From: an uncultured Rhodoblastus sp.
Lineage (GTDB): Bacteria > Pseudomonadota > Alphaproteobacteria > Rhizobiales > Beijerinckiaceae
Direction: 5' to 3'
Assembly (NCBI RefSeq): GCF_903903185.1
Contig: NZ_CAIUXT010000098.1
Coordinates: 16,954 to 80,953 of the forward strand
Length of the DNA stretch: 64,000 nucleotides
Positions 19,913 through 28,761 of the stretch are shown piece by piece. The notes below the pieces were generated by a model. That model ran no database searches, was not told the DNA's origin, and saw only the letters and a list, made by a program, of their open reading frames with translations. Each line of letters begins with the position of its first letter. Position 1 is the stretch's first letter. The position numbers were made by a program, and so were the translations under genes.

Positions 19913-20769
19913 TGCTGGTCGCCCCCTTCGTCGATTATGAATTCATGCGCCGCGCTCTGGTCGGCGCCTTCGCGCTGGCTTTGGCGGGGGCGCCGCTCGG
20001 CGTGTTCCTGATTCTGCGGCGCATGGCGCTGTCGGGCGACGCCATGGCCCATGCCATCCTGCCCGGCGCCGCCATCGGCTACCTGATCGCCGGCCTGTCG
20101 CTGCCGGCGATGACGCTTGGCGGCGTAGTCGCCGGTTTCGCGGTGGCGATCGGCTCCGGCGCGATCGCGCGAACCACCGTGTTGCGCGAAGACGCCTCGC
20201 TGGCGGCGTTTTATCTGCTGTCGCTGGCGCTCGGCGTCACCATCGTGTCGGCGCGGGGCTCCAATGTCGATCTCTTGCATATCCTGTTCGGCAGCGTGCT
20301 GGCGCTCGACAACGCCACATTAATTCTGCTCGCCTGCATCTCCAGCCTGACGCTCGCCGGACTGGCCGCGATCTACCGGCCGCTGGTGATGGAGACGCTC
20401 GATCCGGGCTTTCTCGCCTCGGTCAGCGGCGCCGGCGCCTGGACCCATGCCGCCTTTCTCGCCCTTGTTGCGCTCAATCTCGTCGCCGGTTTTCAGGCGC
20501 TCGGCACTTTGCTGGCGGTGGGGGTGATGATGCTGCCCGCCATCTCCGCAAGGCTTTGGAGCAACACCATCACCGGCATGATTTTGATCGCGGCTTTATT
20601 GGGGTGTATCGGCTGTTATGCCGGGCTGCTGGCGTCCTATTACTACAGCCTGCCCTCCGGCCCGCTGATCATTCTGGCCTGCGGCGCGCTTTACGCCTTC
20701 TCGCTGATCGCCGGTCCTTCGGGCGGGTTTTTACGCAGAATCGCGCCGCGCACCCATCTCGAAGGGTGA
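19900..20769 (+). CDS. Metal (probably zinc) ABC transporter permease, ZnuB/AztB-like
   Basis: This 289-aa ABC-3 family permease would carry zinc or manganese across the inner membrane. It has about eight transmembrane segments and the family signatures PFVDYEFMRRALVGAF near the start, LILRRMALSGDAMAHAILPG (about 39-58), and a C-terminal GVMMLPAISARLW coupling region. The start fits the family exactly. The cognate ATPase is not encoded beside it; the periplasmic binding protein lies 0.5 kb downstream beyond zur. Its stop abuts the convergent zur stop with no spacer. Zinc specificity is inferred from the neighbouring Zur and Zur-box-like site. Confidence 0.88.
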   Translation: MLYALLVAPFVDYEFMRRALVGAFALALAGAPLGVFLILRRMALSGDAMAHAILPGAAIGYLIAGLSLPAMTLGGVVAGFAVAIGSGAIARTTVLREDASLAAFYLLSLALGVTIVSARGSNVDLLHILFGSVLALDNATLILLACISSLTLAGLAAIYRPLVMETLDPGFLASVSGAGAWTHAAFLALVALNLVAGFQALGTLLAVGVMMLPAISARLWSNTITGMILIAALLGCIGCYAGLLASYYYSLPSGPLIILACGALYAFSLIAGPSGGFLRRIAPRTHLEG

Positions 20770-21189
20770 TCAGGCGATAGCGGCGCAATCGGCGCAAAGC
20801 CCCTGAATCTCGATCGCCACGCGCTCGAAGGCAAAATTTTGCCGCGCGGCGGTCCGCGCCAACAAAACCTCGACTTCGGCGTCGGAAAATTCCTCCGCCC
20901 TGCCGCAGGCGCGGCAGATCATGAACCCGGCCCGGTGGGCGTGAACAGGCCCGTCGCCGCAGGCCGTATGGCAGGCGACATAGGCGTTGCGCGTCTCCAG
21001 CCGATGCGCCAGCCCCTCGTCGATCAGTTTCTGCAAGGCGCGATAGACCGTCGGCGGCGCCAGACGGCCCTGCCCGCGCAGCGCGTCGATGACGTCATAG
21101 GCCGACAGCGGCTTGTCGGCGCCGGCGAGCAGGTCGCGGATGCGGGTCTGCATGTCGTTCAATCGCGCGGGCGCCGATGGTGCGGCCAT
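20770..21189 (-). CDS. zur: Zinc uptake regulator, Fur family
   Basis: This 139-aa Fur-family repressor is assigned as Zur from its context. The winged-helix DNA-binding half holds PLSAYDVIDAL and PPTVYRALQKL. The metal-binding half has HAHRAGFMICRACGR and the C-terminal CADC, giving the two CxxC pairs of the structural zinc site. It is divergent from the zinc-binding protein gene, and the shared 87-bp region holds a Zur-box-like palindrome, implying autoregulation as well as control of uptake. Stop codons of zur and the permease directly abut. Confidence 0.9.
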   Translation of the reverse strand: MAAPSAPARLNDMQTRIRDLLAGADKPLSAYDVIDALRGQGRLAPPTVYRALQKLIDEGLAHRLETRNAYVACHTACGDGPVHAHRAGFMICRACGRAEEFSDAEVEVLLARTAARQNFAFERVAIEIQGLCADCAAIA

Positions 21190-21205
21190 TCTTGTTCCCT
21201 TGACG

Positions 21206-21225
21206 GATGTTATAATATACGGTTC
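21206..21225. promoter_or_regulatory. zur: Zur-box-like operator
   Basis: The sequence GATGTTATAATATACGGTTC resembles the known proteobacterial Zur operator pattern (ATGTTATA-N-TATAACAT). The left half matches well and the right half is degenerate. It lies between the divergent zur and zinc-binding-protein genes and contains TATAAT (21211-21216), so repressor binding would cover a -10 element. On the other strand TATATT with a TTGCCG 16 bp upstream could be the zur promoter. Confidence 0.65.
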
Positions 21226-21276
21226 TATTCCGGGACGGCAAAGCCTGTTCCGCAGCCGGCAGGATAAGTGGCTCCC

Positions 21277-22194
21277 ATGCGTCTGAAAAGCCTGTTCGCT
21301 TTGGCCAGTTTGTTGGCCGCAGTCCTAGGCGCCGGCGCGCCATGCGCGGAACCGTCGCCGCCGCAGAAAATCGCGGTGGTGGCGAGTTTTTCGATTCTGG
21401 CCGATCTGGTCGGCCAGATCGGCGGCGACAGGGTCGAGGTCAAAAGTCTGGTCGGGCCGCAGGGCGACGTCCATGTCTACCAGCCCAGCCCCGCCGACGC
21501 GCAAAGCCTCGCCAGGGCGAAGCTCATCGTCGTCAACGGTTTTGCGCTCGAAGGATGGATGGAGCGGCTGATCGCGGCGTCGGGCGCCCATGCGCCGGTT
21601 GTGGTCGCAAGCCAGGGCGTGACGCCGCGCGCAGGCGATGCGGAAAGCGGTGAGAAGGGCGTCGATCCCCATGCCTGGCAGAGCATCGCCAACGCCAGAA
21701 TCTATGTCGCCAATATTTTAGCCGGACTGGTCGCCGCCGATCCCGCCGACGCCGCAGTTTTTGAAGCCCGCGCCGCCGAATTCGACGCGAAACTCGACGC
21801 GACGGAAGCGCAGGTCCGCGCAGCGATCGAGGCGATTCCGGCGCAAAACCGCCGCATCGTCACCACCCATGACGCGTTCGGCTATTTCGGCCAGGCTTAC
21901 GGCCTCGCCTTCATTGCGGCGCAAGGGCTTTCGACCGAGTCCGAGCCTTCGGCGCGCGACGTGGCGAAGCTGATCGATCAGATCCGGCGGGAAAAGGCCC
22001 CCGCGGTGTTTCTGGAAAACATCTCCGATCCCCGGCTGATGCAGCGTATCGCCAGGGAATCCGGCGCGAAAATCGGCGGAACCCTGTTTTCCGACCAGCT
22101 TTCAAAGCCCGACGGCCCCGCCGCCACTTACATTGCGATGATGGAACATAATATAAGCGAGTTGAAAAAGGCGCTCGTTCCGCCCACGCATTGA
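21277..22194 (+). CDS. Zinc ABC transporter substrate-binding protein, ZnuA/AztC-like
   Basis: This 305-aa periplasmic cluster A-I metal-binding protein has a signal peptide (about residues 1-24, ending APCAEP). The likely zinc ligands are His66 (GDVHVYQP), His132 (DPHAWQ), His198 (TTHDAFGYFG) and Asp273 (LFSDQLS), a three-His, one-Asp set like that of AztC. The long His-rich loop of classical ZnuA is absent. The ATG at 21277 was preferred; a GTG at 21268 lies too close to the only AGGA. It follows the Zur-box-like site and precedes the COG0523 GTPase by 15 bp, so these two are an operon. Confidence 0.88.
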   Translation: MRLKSLFALASLLAAVLGAGAPCAEPSPPQKIAVVASFSILADLVGQIGGDRVEVKSLVGPQGDVHVYQPSPADAQSLARAKLIVVNGFALEGWMERLIAASGAHAPVVVASQGVTPRAGDAESGEKGVDPHAWQSIANARIYVANILAGLVAADPADAAVFEARAAEFDAKLDATEAQVRAAIEAIPAQNRRIVTTHDAFGYFGQAYGLAFIAAQGLSTESEPSARDVAKLIDQIRREKAPAVFLENISDPRLMQRIARESGAKIGGTLFSDQLSKPDGPAATYIAMMEHNISELKKALVPPTH

Positions 22195-22209
22195 ACACCC
22201 GGAGCCCTC

Positions 22210-23358
22210 ATGTCCGACGAAAAAATCCCCGTCACCGTCCTCACCGGCTATCTCGGCGCGGGCAAAACCACTTTGCTCAACCGCATCCTGACCGAGGACC
22301 ATGGCCGGAAATTCGCGGTGATCGTCAATGAATTCGGCGAAATCGGCATCGACAACGATCTCGTCGTCGACGCCGACGAGGAAGTGTTCGAGATGAACAA
22401 CGGCTGCATCTGCTGCACCGTGCGCGGCGACCTGATCCGCATCATAGAGGGGCTGATGCGCCGGAAAGGCAAGTTCGACGCCATTCTGGTCGAAACCACC
22501 GGCCTCGCCGACCCGGCGCCCGTCGCCCAGACCTTTTTCGTCGACGCCGACGTCGCCAAGGATGCGCGACTCGACGCCATCGTCACCGTCGCCGACGCCA
22601 AATGGCTGGCCGCCCGGCTCAAGGACGCGCCGGAAGCGAAAAACCAGATCGCCTTCGCCGACGTCATCCTGCTCAACAAGGTCGATCTGGTTTCGGCCGC
22701 CGAACTCGAAGAAGTCGAGGCGCGCATTCGCGGCATCAACCCCTACGCCAAGCTGCACCGGACCACGCGCTGCGACATCGCGCTCGACGCGGTGCTCGGC
22801 CGCAACGCCTTCGATCTCGACCGCATTCTCGAAATCGAGCCGGATTTTCTGGAGGTCGAGGAGGAGCACGACCACGACCATCATGGCCATGAGCATCATG
22901 GCCACGATCATGAGCACAAGGGTCATGAGCACAAGCACGACGATCACAAGCACGACGAGACTTGCGCCCCCGATTGCGGCCACGACCATCATGATCATGA
23001 TCATGACCATGCCCATCACGGCCACGAGCACCACGATCATGCGCCGAAAATCCTGCATGACGAGGAGATGCAATCCGTCTCCATCGTCATCGACGGCCCG
23101 GTCGATCCCGATCTTTTCCTGCCGTGGATCAACGAAATCGTGCTGCGCGACGGCCCCGACATTCTGCGCTCCAAGGGCATCCTCGCCTTCCCCGACGAGC
23201 CGAAGCGCTATGTCTTCCAGGGCGTCCACATGATTCTCGACGGCGATCTGCAACGCGAATGGAAGCCGGAGGAAAAGCGCAACAGCCGCATCGTCTTCAT
23301 CGGCCGGCGCCTCAAACAGGACGAATTGCGCCAGGGTTTTCTCGCCTGCGCGGCGTGA
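22210..23358 (+). CDS. Zinc-type COG0523 (CobW-family) GTPase with His-rich loop
   Basis: This 382-aa G3E-family P-loop GTPase is probably a zinc metallochaperone of the ZigA/ZagA/YjiA kind. It carries Walker A GYLGAGKT (13-20), the metal-binding CxCC motif in NGCICCT (Cys66, Cys68, Cys69) and NKVD for guanine. Between the G domain and the C-terminal CobW_C domain is an extraordinary His/Asp stretch of about 62 residues (about 218-280) with some 27 His and two Cys. Context (Zur-box-like site, zinc-binding protein 15 bp upstream) argues for zinc rather than cobalt. It is distinct from the cobalamin-linked cobW at 49780. Confidence 0.88.
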   Translation: MSDEKIPVTVLTGYLGAGKTTLLNRILTEDHGRKFAVIVNEFGEIGIDNDLVVDADEEVFEMNNGCICCTVRGDLIRIIEGLMRRKGKFDAILVETTGLADPAPVAQTFFVDADVAKDARLDAIVTVADAKWLAARLKDAPEAKNQIAFADVILLNKVDLVSAAELEEVEARIRGINPYAKLHRTTRCDIALDAVLGRNAFDLDRILEIEPDFLEVEEEHDHDHHGHEHHGHDHEHKGHEHKHDDHKHDETCAPDCGHDHHDHDHDHAHHGHEHHDHAPKILHDEEMQSVSIVIDGPVDPDLFLPWINEIVLRDGPDILRSKGILAFPDEPKRYVFQGVHMILDGDLQREWKPEEKRNSRIVFIGRRLKQDELRQGFLACAA

Positions 23359-23423
23359 GGCCTTCGACGCCCTCTCCTAAAACAGTTAATAGTTCAACGA
23401 TCTCGCCCCGCTTTGAACGCCCC

Positions 23424-24803
23424 CTATTCTTCGGGCGCGTCCATGATCGGGTCATACTGGCTGGCGTCGAAGCCGAACAAGTCCCATGATTTTTTCATAT
23501 GCGGCGGCAGCGGCGCGGTCACGTCGAGCACGCCGCCTTTGGGATGCGGCAGGATCAGCCGGCGCGCGAGCAGGTGCAGCTTGTTCTCCACCCCGGTCGG
23601 CAGGTTCTGGTTCGGATCGGCGCGGCGATAGGAATCCTCAAGTGTGTGGCCGTATTTCGGATCGCCGACGATCGGGCAGCCAATGGCTTCCGCATGGGCG
23701 CGCAATTGATGGGTGCGACCGGTCAAGGGTTTCATCGACAGCCACGCCAAACGCGGCGCCAGTTTGTCGACAATGGCGTAATAGGTGACCGAATGCTGGG
23801 CGTCGGCCTCGCCATGCCTGGCGACGCGCATTTTCTCGATGTCGCGCCGCTCTTCCGGCGCTTGCTTGCCTTTCGGGCGGTGCGCGCGGTTATCCCCCAT
23901 TCCCTCGCCCTTTGCGAGATAGAGCGAAATGCGCCCCTGCGCGGGACGCGGCACGCCCTCGACCAGCGCCCAGTAAATTTTTTGCGCCTGCCGCGAGCGG
24001 AAAATCTCGCCGAGATCGGCGGCCATCTTCCGCGTTTTCGCAATCAATAAAACGCCGGTTGTGTCGCGGTCGAGTCGATGCACCAGCACCGGGCGGTCGC
24101 CGCGCTCGTTGGCCAGCGAGGCCAGCATCCCGTCGAGATGGACCTTGGTGCCCGAACCGCCCTGCACGGCGAGGCCGAAAGGCTTGTTGAGCACCATCAG
24201 GTCGCGGTCGTCGAGCAAGGTCATATCGCGAATGGCGCGGGCGTCGGCCTCGGAAAACACCGCTTTTTTGACGGAGGGCGCCTTCACCCCCTCGACACTG
24301 AGCGGCGGCACCCGCACATTGGCCCCGGCGACGACGCGGGTAGAGGTCTCGACGCGCTTGCCGCTGAGGCGGACCTCGCCCTTGCGGCAGATTTTCGCCA
24401 GATGCGACAGCGAAAGCGTCGGGATGCGCCGCTTGAACCAGCGGTCGATCCGCATGCCGTCCTCGTCCTCGGTGACGAGCAGGATTTGCACCGCCGAGGT
24501 TTCCTTGTCCGTCGCCGGCGCGGGGGTCTCCCTGGCCTCGGCGGCGTTGAACTTTTCGCTCGCTTCGCGCACGAGGCGCGCCGCCTTGACCGGGTCGAAA
24601 CCGTCGTCCTCGGCGCGCGCCTTTTTCGGACGCGCGGCGAAAAATTGCTTCGCCTTGGGCGCGGCGGATTTAGCTCCAAAGCCCTTGTCGGCGCCGGTCG
24701 CGCGCGACCGGGGACCGGCGGCGCGCCCCTTGCCCTCGCCCGCCGTTCTTGAAGTTCCGGTTCTTGAAAGTCCCTTGGCAGGGCCGGTCCGCATCCGCGT
24801 CAT
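23424..24803 (-). CDS. rluC: RluC/RluD-family 23S rRNA pseudouridine synthase
   Basis: This 459-aa enzyme converts specific uridines of rRNA to pseudouridine. An unusual basic, Ala/Lys-rich N-terminal extension of about 105 residues precedes the S4 RNA-binding domain (about 113-165; MRIDRWFKRRIPTLSLSHLAK). The catalytic domain follows, with LNKPFGLAVQGG and the active Asp245 in HRLDRDTTG. Typical RluC proteins are about 320 aa, so the extension is notable. The start overlaps the crcB stop (ATGA, 24800-24803). A longer frame reading back over crcB was rejected. Whether it acts as RluC or RluD is not certain. Confidence 0.88.
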   Translation of the reverse strand: MTRMRTGPAKGLSRTGTSRTAGEGKGRAAGPRSRATGADKGFGAKSAAPKAKQFFAARPKKARAEDDGFDPVKAARLVREASEKFNAAEARETPAPATDKETSAVQILLVTEDEDGMRIDRWFKRRIPTLSLSHLAKICRKGEVRLSGKRVETSTRVVAGANVRVPPLSVEGVKAPSVKKAVFSEADARAIRDMTLLDDRDLMVLNKPFGLAVQGGSGTKVHLDGMLASLANERGDRPVLVHRLDRDTTGVLLIAKTRKMAADLGEIFRSRQAQKIYWALVEGVPRPAQGRISLYLAKGEGMGDNRAHRPKGKQAPEERRDIEKMRVARHGEADAQHSVTYYAIVDKLAPRLAWLSMKPLTGRTHQLRAHAEAIGCPIVGDPKYGHTLEDSYRRADPNQNLPTGVENKLHLLARRLILPHPKGGVLDVTAPLPPHMKKSWDLFGFDASQYDPIMDAPEE

Positions 24804-25183
24804 GTCAAAGCCCTCATCAAAGCCAGTCCGCCAAACACCCCGGCCAGCGCCAGAGCGACCGAGCCGCCGACATAGGCCGCGCAGAGCCCTAGGTCGCCGC
24901 GCTCGAAGAGCAGGGCCGCATCGAGCGAAAAGGCGGAAAAAGTGGTGTAGCCGCCCAAAATGCCGGTCAGCGTGAACAGGCGCACATGCGGCGTCCAGGC
25001 CTCGTTGGCGCGAAAGGCGAGAAAGCCGGCGATCAGGCCCATGACCAGCGAACCGGAGACATTGATCAGGAATGTGCCCCACGGAAAATGGGTCCCCAAG
25101 GCGCGCGCCGCGAGGAGATTGACCGTATGACGCAGGCAGCCGCCGAGCCCGGCGCCGAAAAACACGAGAAGATAGGCTTGCAT
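24800..25183 (-). CDS. crcB: Fluoride channel CrcB/Fluc
   Basis: This 127-aa four-helix membrane protein of the Fluc family exports fluoride. Signatures are GAGLGGCLRHTVN near the start, GTFLINVSGSLVMGL (about 39-53) and the central TGILGGYTTFSAFS. The start at 25183 fits family length; the long in-frame upstream extension was rejected. It overlaps the rluC-like start by 4 bp, so the two are coupled. No fluoride riboswitch was recognised upstream. Only one crc gene is present, consistent with a homodimeric channel. Confidence 0.92.
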   Translation of the reverse strand: MQAYLLVFFGAGLGGCLRHTVNLLAARALGTHFPWGTFLINVSGSLVMGLIAGFLAFRANEAWTPHVRLFTLTGILGGYTTFSAFSLDAALLFERGDLGLCAAYVGGSVALALAGVFGGLALMRALT

Positions 25184-25232
25184 CGAGGATGAATAGCGCG
25201 AAAAGGGCATTCGCGTCATCAAACCATTTGCA

Positions 25233-26543
25233 TCAGCCCCCGCCCCGCTCCTTGCGCAGCTTTTCCCAATAATCCAGCCGTTTGGAAATCTCGCGCTCGA
25301 AACCGCGTTCGACCGGCTGGTAAAATTTCTGCCGTCCAAGCACTTCAGGCCAGTAGTCCTGGCCGGAAAAAGCGTCGGGCAGATCGTGGTCATAGGCATA
25401 GCCCGAGCCATAGCCTTCGGATTTCATCAATTTGGTCGGCGCGTTCAAAATGACCTTGGGCGGCATGAGCGAGCCGCGCTCGCGGGCGAGGCGCATCGCC
25501 GCCTTGTAGGCCGAATAGGCGGCGTTGGATTTGGGCGCGCAGGCGCAATAGATCACGGCTTGCGCAATGGCCAGTTCGCCTTCCGGGCTCCCGAGAAAAT
25601 CGAAGGCGTCCTTGGCGGCGTTGGCGACGACGAGCGCCTGCGGGTCGGCGAGGCCGATATCCTCCACCGCCATGCGCACCACGCGCCGCGCGATGAACAG
25701 GGGGTCTTCGCCGGCGTCGAACATCCGCGCCAGATAATAGAGCGCCGCGTCGGGGTCCGAGCCGCGCACCGTTTTATGCAGGGCGCTGATGAGGTTGTAA
25801 TGGCCCTCCTGTCCCTTGTCGTAGATCGGCGCCCGGCGCTGCGCGACCTCGGATAGCCCCCTGGTGTCGAAAACCTCGCCCGCCCGCGCGGCGCGAAAAA
25901 TCTCCTCGACCAGGGTCAAGGCGGCGCGCCCGTCGCCATCGGCCATGCGGATCAAAGCTTCGCGCGCTTCCGCATCGAGCGGCAGTGGCTTTTTCTCCGC
26001 TTCCTCGGCGCGCAACAGCAGCTTTTCGAGCGCGGCGTCGTCGAGGCTGTGAAAGGTCATCACCCGGGCGCGCGACAACAGCGCCGCATTGAGTTCGAAG
26101 GACGGATTTTCCGTGGTCGCGCCGATCAGGGTGATGGCGCCATCCTCCATCACCGGCAGAAACGAGTCCTGCTGGGCGCGGTTGAAGCGATGGATTTCGT
26201 CGATGAACAGCAGCGTTCCCTGGCCAATTTTTTGCCGTCCGCGCGCCTCGTCGAAGATTTTTTTCAGTTCCGCGACGCCCGAGAAAATCGCCGAAACCTG
26301 CACGAAATGCAGCTTGGTTTCAAACGCCAGCAGGCGGGCGACCGTGGTCTTGCCGGTTCCCGGCGGTCCCCAGAAGATCAGGCTGCCGAGCGCGCCCGAA
26401 GCGATCTGCCGGGTCAGCGCGCCATTGGCGCCGAGCAGATGGTCCTGTCCGGCGACCTCGCCGAGGTTTTGCGGGCGCAGTTTTTCTGCAAGCGGGCGCG
26501 GCGCGTCCCGCTCCAGCCCGGCGCTGGCGAAAAGATCGGTCAT
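25233..26543 (-). CDS. rarA: Replication-associated recombination protein RarA (MgsA)
   Basis: This 436-aa AAA+ ATPase of the RarA/MgsA/WRNIP1 family acts at stalled replication forks. Seen are PLAEKLRPQNLGEVAGQDHLL near the start, Walker A GPPGTGKT (59-66), Walker B LLFIDEIHRFN, sensor 1 GATTENPSFELN, and the C-terminal tetramerisation domain (KTVRGSDPDAALYYLARM, PKSNAAYSAYKAAM). The start was set at 26543 by family length; an upstream extension was rejected. It is divergent from pyrE, with about 105 bp between. Confidence 0.93.
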   Translation of the reverse strand: MTDLFASAGLERDAPRPLAEKLRPQNLGEVAGQDHLLGANGALTRQIASGALGSLIFWGPPGTGKTTVARLLAFETKLHFVQVSAIFSGVAELKKIFDEARGRQKIGQGTLLFIDEIHRFNRAQQDSFLPVMEDGAITLIGATTENPSFELNAALLSRARVMTFHSLDDAALEKLLLRAEEAEKKPLPLDAEAREALIRMADGDGRAALTLVEEIFRAARAGEVFDTRGLSEVAQRRAPIYDKGQEGHYNLISALHKTVRGSDPDAALYYLARMFDAGEDPLFIARRVVRMAVEDIGLADPQALVVANAAKDAFDFLGSPEGELAIAQAVIYCACAPKSNAAYSAYKAAMRLARERGSLMPPKVILNAPTKLMKSEGYGSGYAYDHDLPDAFSGQDYWPEVLGRQKFYQPVERGFEREISKRLDYWEKLRKERGGG

Positions 26544-26648
26544 GCGCCTTTTTGGCCCTTCTCGCGCGCATGAGCAAGGGCGGGCGGGGCAATTGACGCG
26601 CGCGCGCAAAGAGGCCAAATCTGGCCGTCCGAAAAACGAGAAAAACCG

Positions 26649-27356
26649 ATGTCCGACCGCTCCCCCGCCGCCCTCGAAAAACAGCTGATCGCCGAAGAAA
26701 CCGCCAAAATGTTGCTGGAAGTCGGCGCGGTGCTGTTCAATGCCGAAAAACCGTTCATTTTTACCTCCGGCTGGGCCAGCCCGGTCTATACCGACATGCG
26801 CAAGCTGATCGCCTTCCCGCGCCTGCGCAACGTATTGCTCGATTTCGCGGTGAAAACCATCCAGCGCGAGATCGGCTATGAGAGACTCGACATCATCGCC
26901 GGCGGCGAAACGGCGGGCATTCCCTTCGCCGCCTGGATTTCCGATCGCCTCGCCTTGCCGATGCAATATGTGCGCAAGAAGCCGAAGGGTTTTGGACGCA
27001 ACGCCCGCATCGAGGGCGAGGTGCTTGAGGGCGCCCGCACCCTGCTGGTCGAGGATCTGGCCACCGACGGGGCTTCAAAGGTGAATTTCTGCAACGCCAT
27101 CCGCGAGGCGGGCCAGAAATGCGATCACACCTTTGTTTTCTTTTTCTATGATATTTTCCCGCAGGCGCGCGCGGAATTGCGCAGGGAAGGCATCGCGTTG
27201 CACCAGCTCACCACCTGGTGGGACGTGCTCAGGGTCGCGCGCGAGACGCATTACCTGCCCGATGCGACGCTGGACGAGGTGGAAAAATTCCTGCGCGATC
27301 CAGCTCCCTGGTCGGCGGCGCATGGCGGCGTCGCGGAATTCGGCAAGAAGGAATGA
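26649..27356 (+). CDS. pyrE: Orotate phosphoribosyltransferase
   Basis: This 235-aa type I phosphoribosyltransferase makes orotidine monophosphate from orotate and PRPP in pyrimidine synthesis. The PRPP-binding motif is [11 protein letters not shown] (131-141); [16 protein letters not shown] (38-53) is the orotate-side loop, and [11 protein letters not shown] (about 107-117) the flexible catalytic loop. It is slightly longer than the 213-aa E. coli enzyme, with a C-terminal extension usual in alphaproteobacteria. A secreted-protein gene follows after 4 bp. Confidence 0.93.
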   Translation: MSDRSPAALEKQLIAEETAKMLLEVGAVLFNAEKPFIFTSGWASPVYTDMRKLIAFPRLRNVLLDFAVKTIQREIGYERLDIIAGGETAGIPFAAWISDRLALPMQYVRKKPKGFGRNARIEGEVLEGARTLLVEDLATDGASKVNFCNAIREAGQKCDHTFVFFFYDIFPQARAELRREGIALHQLTTWWDVLRVARETHYLPDATLDEVEKFLRDPAPWSAAHGGVAEFGKKE

Positions 27357-27360
27357 TTTT

Positions 27361-28053
27361 ATGCGCCATCTGATCTTTTCCCTCGCTGCTCTGGCTTTTT
27401 GCGTCGCGTCGGCTCAGGCCGACGACCGCTTCTGCGGCGGCGCGAATTTTTCCGACGGCCCGACGTTGCGCATCGGCCAGATCGCGGCCGACGCGCCACG
27501 TGTCGCTTTCGTGCGCAACGGCGACCTCGATATCCGCTGCCCTTCGGTCGAGCCCGGCTGCCGCGACAAGGCCTTTCTGGTCGCCCGCGATCTGGTGGTG
27601 ATCGGGCGGCGGCTCGACGAATTCGTCTGCGCCGATTACTGGACCGCGAAAAGCGCGCGTTCGGGCTGGCTACCCGCCATTGCCTTGGCCCCGGCAAAGG
27701 TTTCGGTCAATCCAGCCGACTGGAGCGGCGACTGGACGCGCGTCGAGGCCGAAATCAAGATCATAAATACCGGCGGCGTTCTCAAGGCGCAGGGGTCCGC
27801 GACCTATGGCGCGCTCGATCCCGACCGCGTCAAGCGCGGCGGGGTCAATCTCGGCGAATTTTCCGGCCCGCTGGTTCTGGCCGACGGCCAGGCGACATTC
27901 GCCGACAAGGACGTCGATCCGAGCAAGCCCGATTCCTTCGGCTGCCGCGTCCGCCTGGCGCTCGCCGGGGATTCGCTGTTCGTGCAGGACAATGGCCAAT
28001 GCGGCGGGGCGAATGTGTCGTTCACCGGGCTTTATCGGCGCGCGGGGAAATAG
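27361..28053 (+). CDS. Secreted protein of unknown function
   Basis: This 230-aa protein has a clean Sec signal peptide (MRHLIFSLAALAFCVASAQA, cleavage about 20/21). The mature part starts DDRFCGG and has about seven Cys, suggesting disulfides in the periplasm. The first half (to about residue 105) may be an SH3-like module (LDIRCPSVEPGC, WLPAIALAP), and the second half a separate beta-rich unit (DWSGDWTRVEAEIKI). No family was recognised. It starts 4 bp after pyrE, so it is co-transcribed, but this says nothing firm about function. Confidence 0.75.
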   Translation: MRHLIFSLAALAFCVASAQADDRFCGGANFSDGPTLRIGQIAADAPRVAFVRNGDLDIRCPSVEPGCRDKAFLVARDLVVIGRRLDEFVCADYWTAKSARSGWLPAIALAPAKVSVNPADWSGDWTRVEAEIKIINTGGVLKAQGSATYGALDPDRVKRGGVNLGEFSGPLVLADGQATFADKDVDPSKPDSFGCRVRLALAGDSLFVQDNGQCGGANVSFTGLYRRAGK

Positions 28054-28074
28054 ACCGGCCTACCCGCGCGCAGT

Positions 28075-28400
28075 TCAGGTTTCGGGCGGAACGAGCGGCT
28101 CCAGCCTCTCGATCAGCTGAGGCAGGCGCTTCTGAACCACATCCCAAACGATGTCCAGCCGGATATCGGCATAGGCGTGGATCAGCCTGTGACGCATATT
28201 GACGATCTCGCGCCATGGAATTTCCGGGAAGCGACCGACAACTTTCCCGCCGCCTCGCCGATGATTTCCAGCGCGCGGATCACGGCATTCTGATGCAGCC
28301 GACTGCCGAGAAAAGCGGGAAAGTCCATATCCCCTGCGAAATCGCGCGCGTCCTTCGACGCGAGAACAATGTCGAGAACCAGCGCGTCGTCACGCCACAC
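28075..28400 (-). pseudogene. HEPN-domain toxin (HepT/DUF86), frameshifted
   Basis: This is a HEPN/DUF86 ribonuclease-type toxin paired with the MNT antitoxin just upstream. From GTG at 28400 the frame reads WRDDALVLDIVLASKDAR through RALEIIGEAAGK, the usual N-terminal half. The rest of the domain, EIPWREIVNMRHRLIHAY and LDIVWDVVQKRLPQLIERL, is in another frame ending at TGA 28075. The break lies around 28240; restoring one base near AAGTTG would join the halves, though the join is also about four residues shorter than usual. The catalytic R-x4-H motif (RHRLIH) is intact in the second half. It could be a real inactivation, a programmed shift or a sequence error. Confidence 0.75.
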
Positions 28401-28701
28401 AAACCGGTTCCGCCTCGGCGAGGATATGACGGCGGCGCAAATAATTGCGGCTCGACTCGACGGCCTTGCGATCGACAAGATCGATCGGGCGACCGAGAAT
28501 TTTCTCGAACGCCTCTTTGAGGTCGAGAAAATGGTCTTGACCCGAAGCGGGCGGGAAATCGACGAGAAAATCGGCATCGCCGCTTAGCGGGTCGAAATCC
28601 CGCCCTCGCGCCGCCGAACCGAAAATGTCCAATCTCGCCACGCCATATTTCTGGCAGGCGGCGACAATTTCCGGCTTTTTGTCGAGAATGGCTGGATGCA
28701 T
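28390..28701 (-). CDS. MNT-domain antitoxin, minimal nucleotidyltransferase
   Basis: This 103-aa minimal nucleotidyltransferase is of the MntA type, which in HEPN/MNT pairs neutralises the HEPN toxin, in studied cases by adenylylating a Tyr beside its active site. The signature is GSAARGRDFDPLSGDADFLV (about residues 25-44), with the two metal-binding Asp in GDAD where SDID is more usual. The start at 28701 (MHPAILDKKPE) fits the family. It overlaps the HEPN start by 11 bp. The pair lies just after the SUF operon. Confidence 0.85.
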   Translation of the reverse strand: MHPAILDKKPEIVAACQKYGVARLDIFGSAARGRDFDPLSGDADFLVDFPPASGQDHFLDLKEAFEKILGRPIDLVDRKAVESSRNYLRRRHILAEAEPVCVA

Positions 28702-28761
28702 CTCAAAACTCGCTGGCCATCGATATAGCATGACCGCAAGCCGGTTTCAGCCTCAAAACCT

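Noticed and set aside
22863..23045. CAT/GAC-rich direct repeats in the zinc GTPase gene
   Set aside because: They are codons of the His/Asp loop, not a CRISPR array; there are no spacers of uniform size.
24804..25082. Upstream extension of the pseudouridine synthase over crcB
   Set aside because: It would read crcB in the wrong frame; crcB itself is a clear four-helix family member with a 4-bp overlap.
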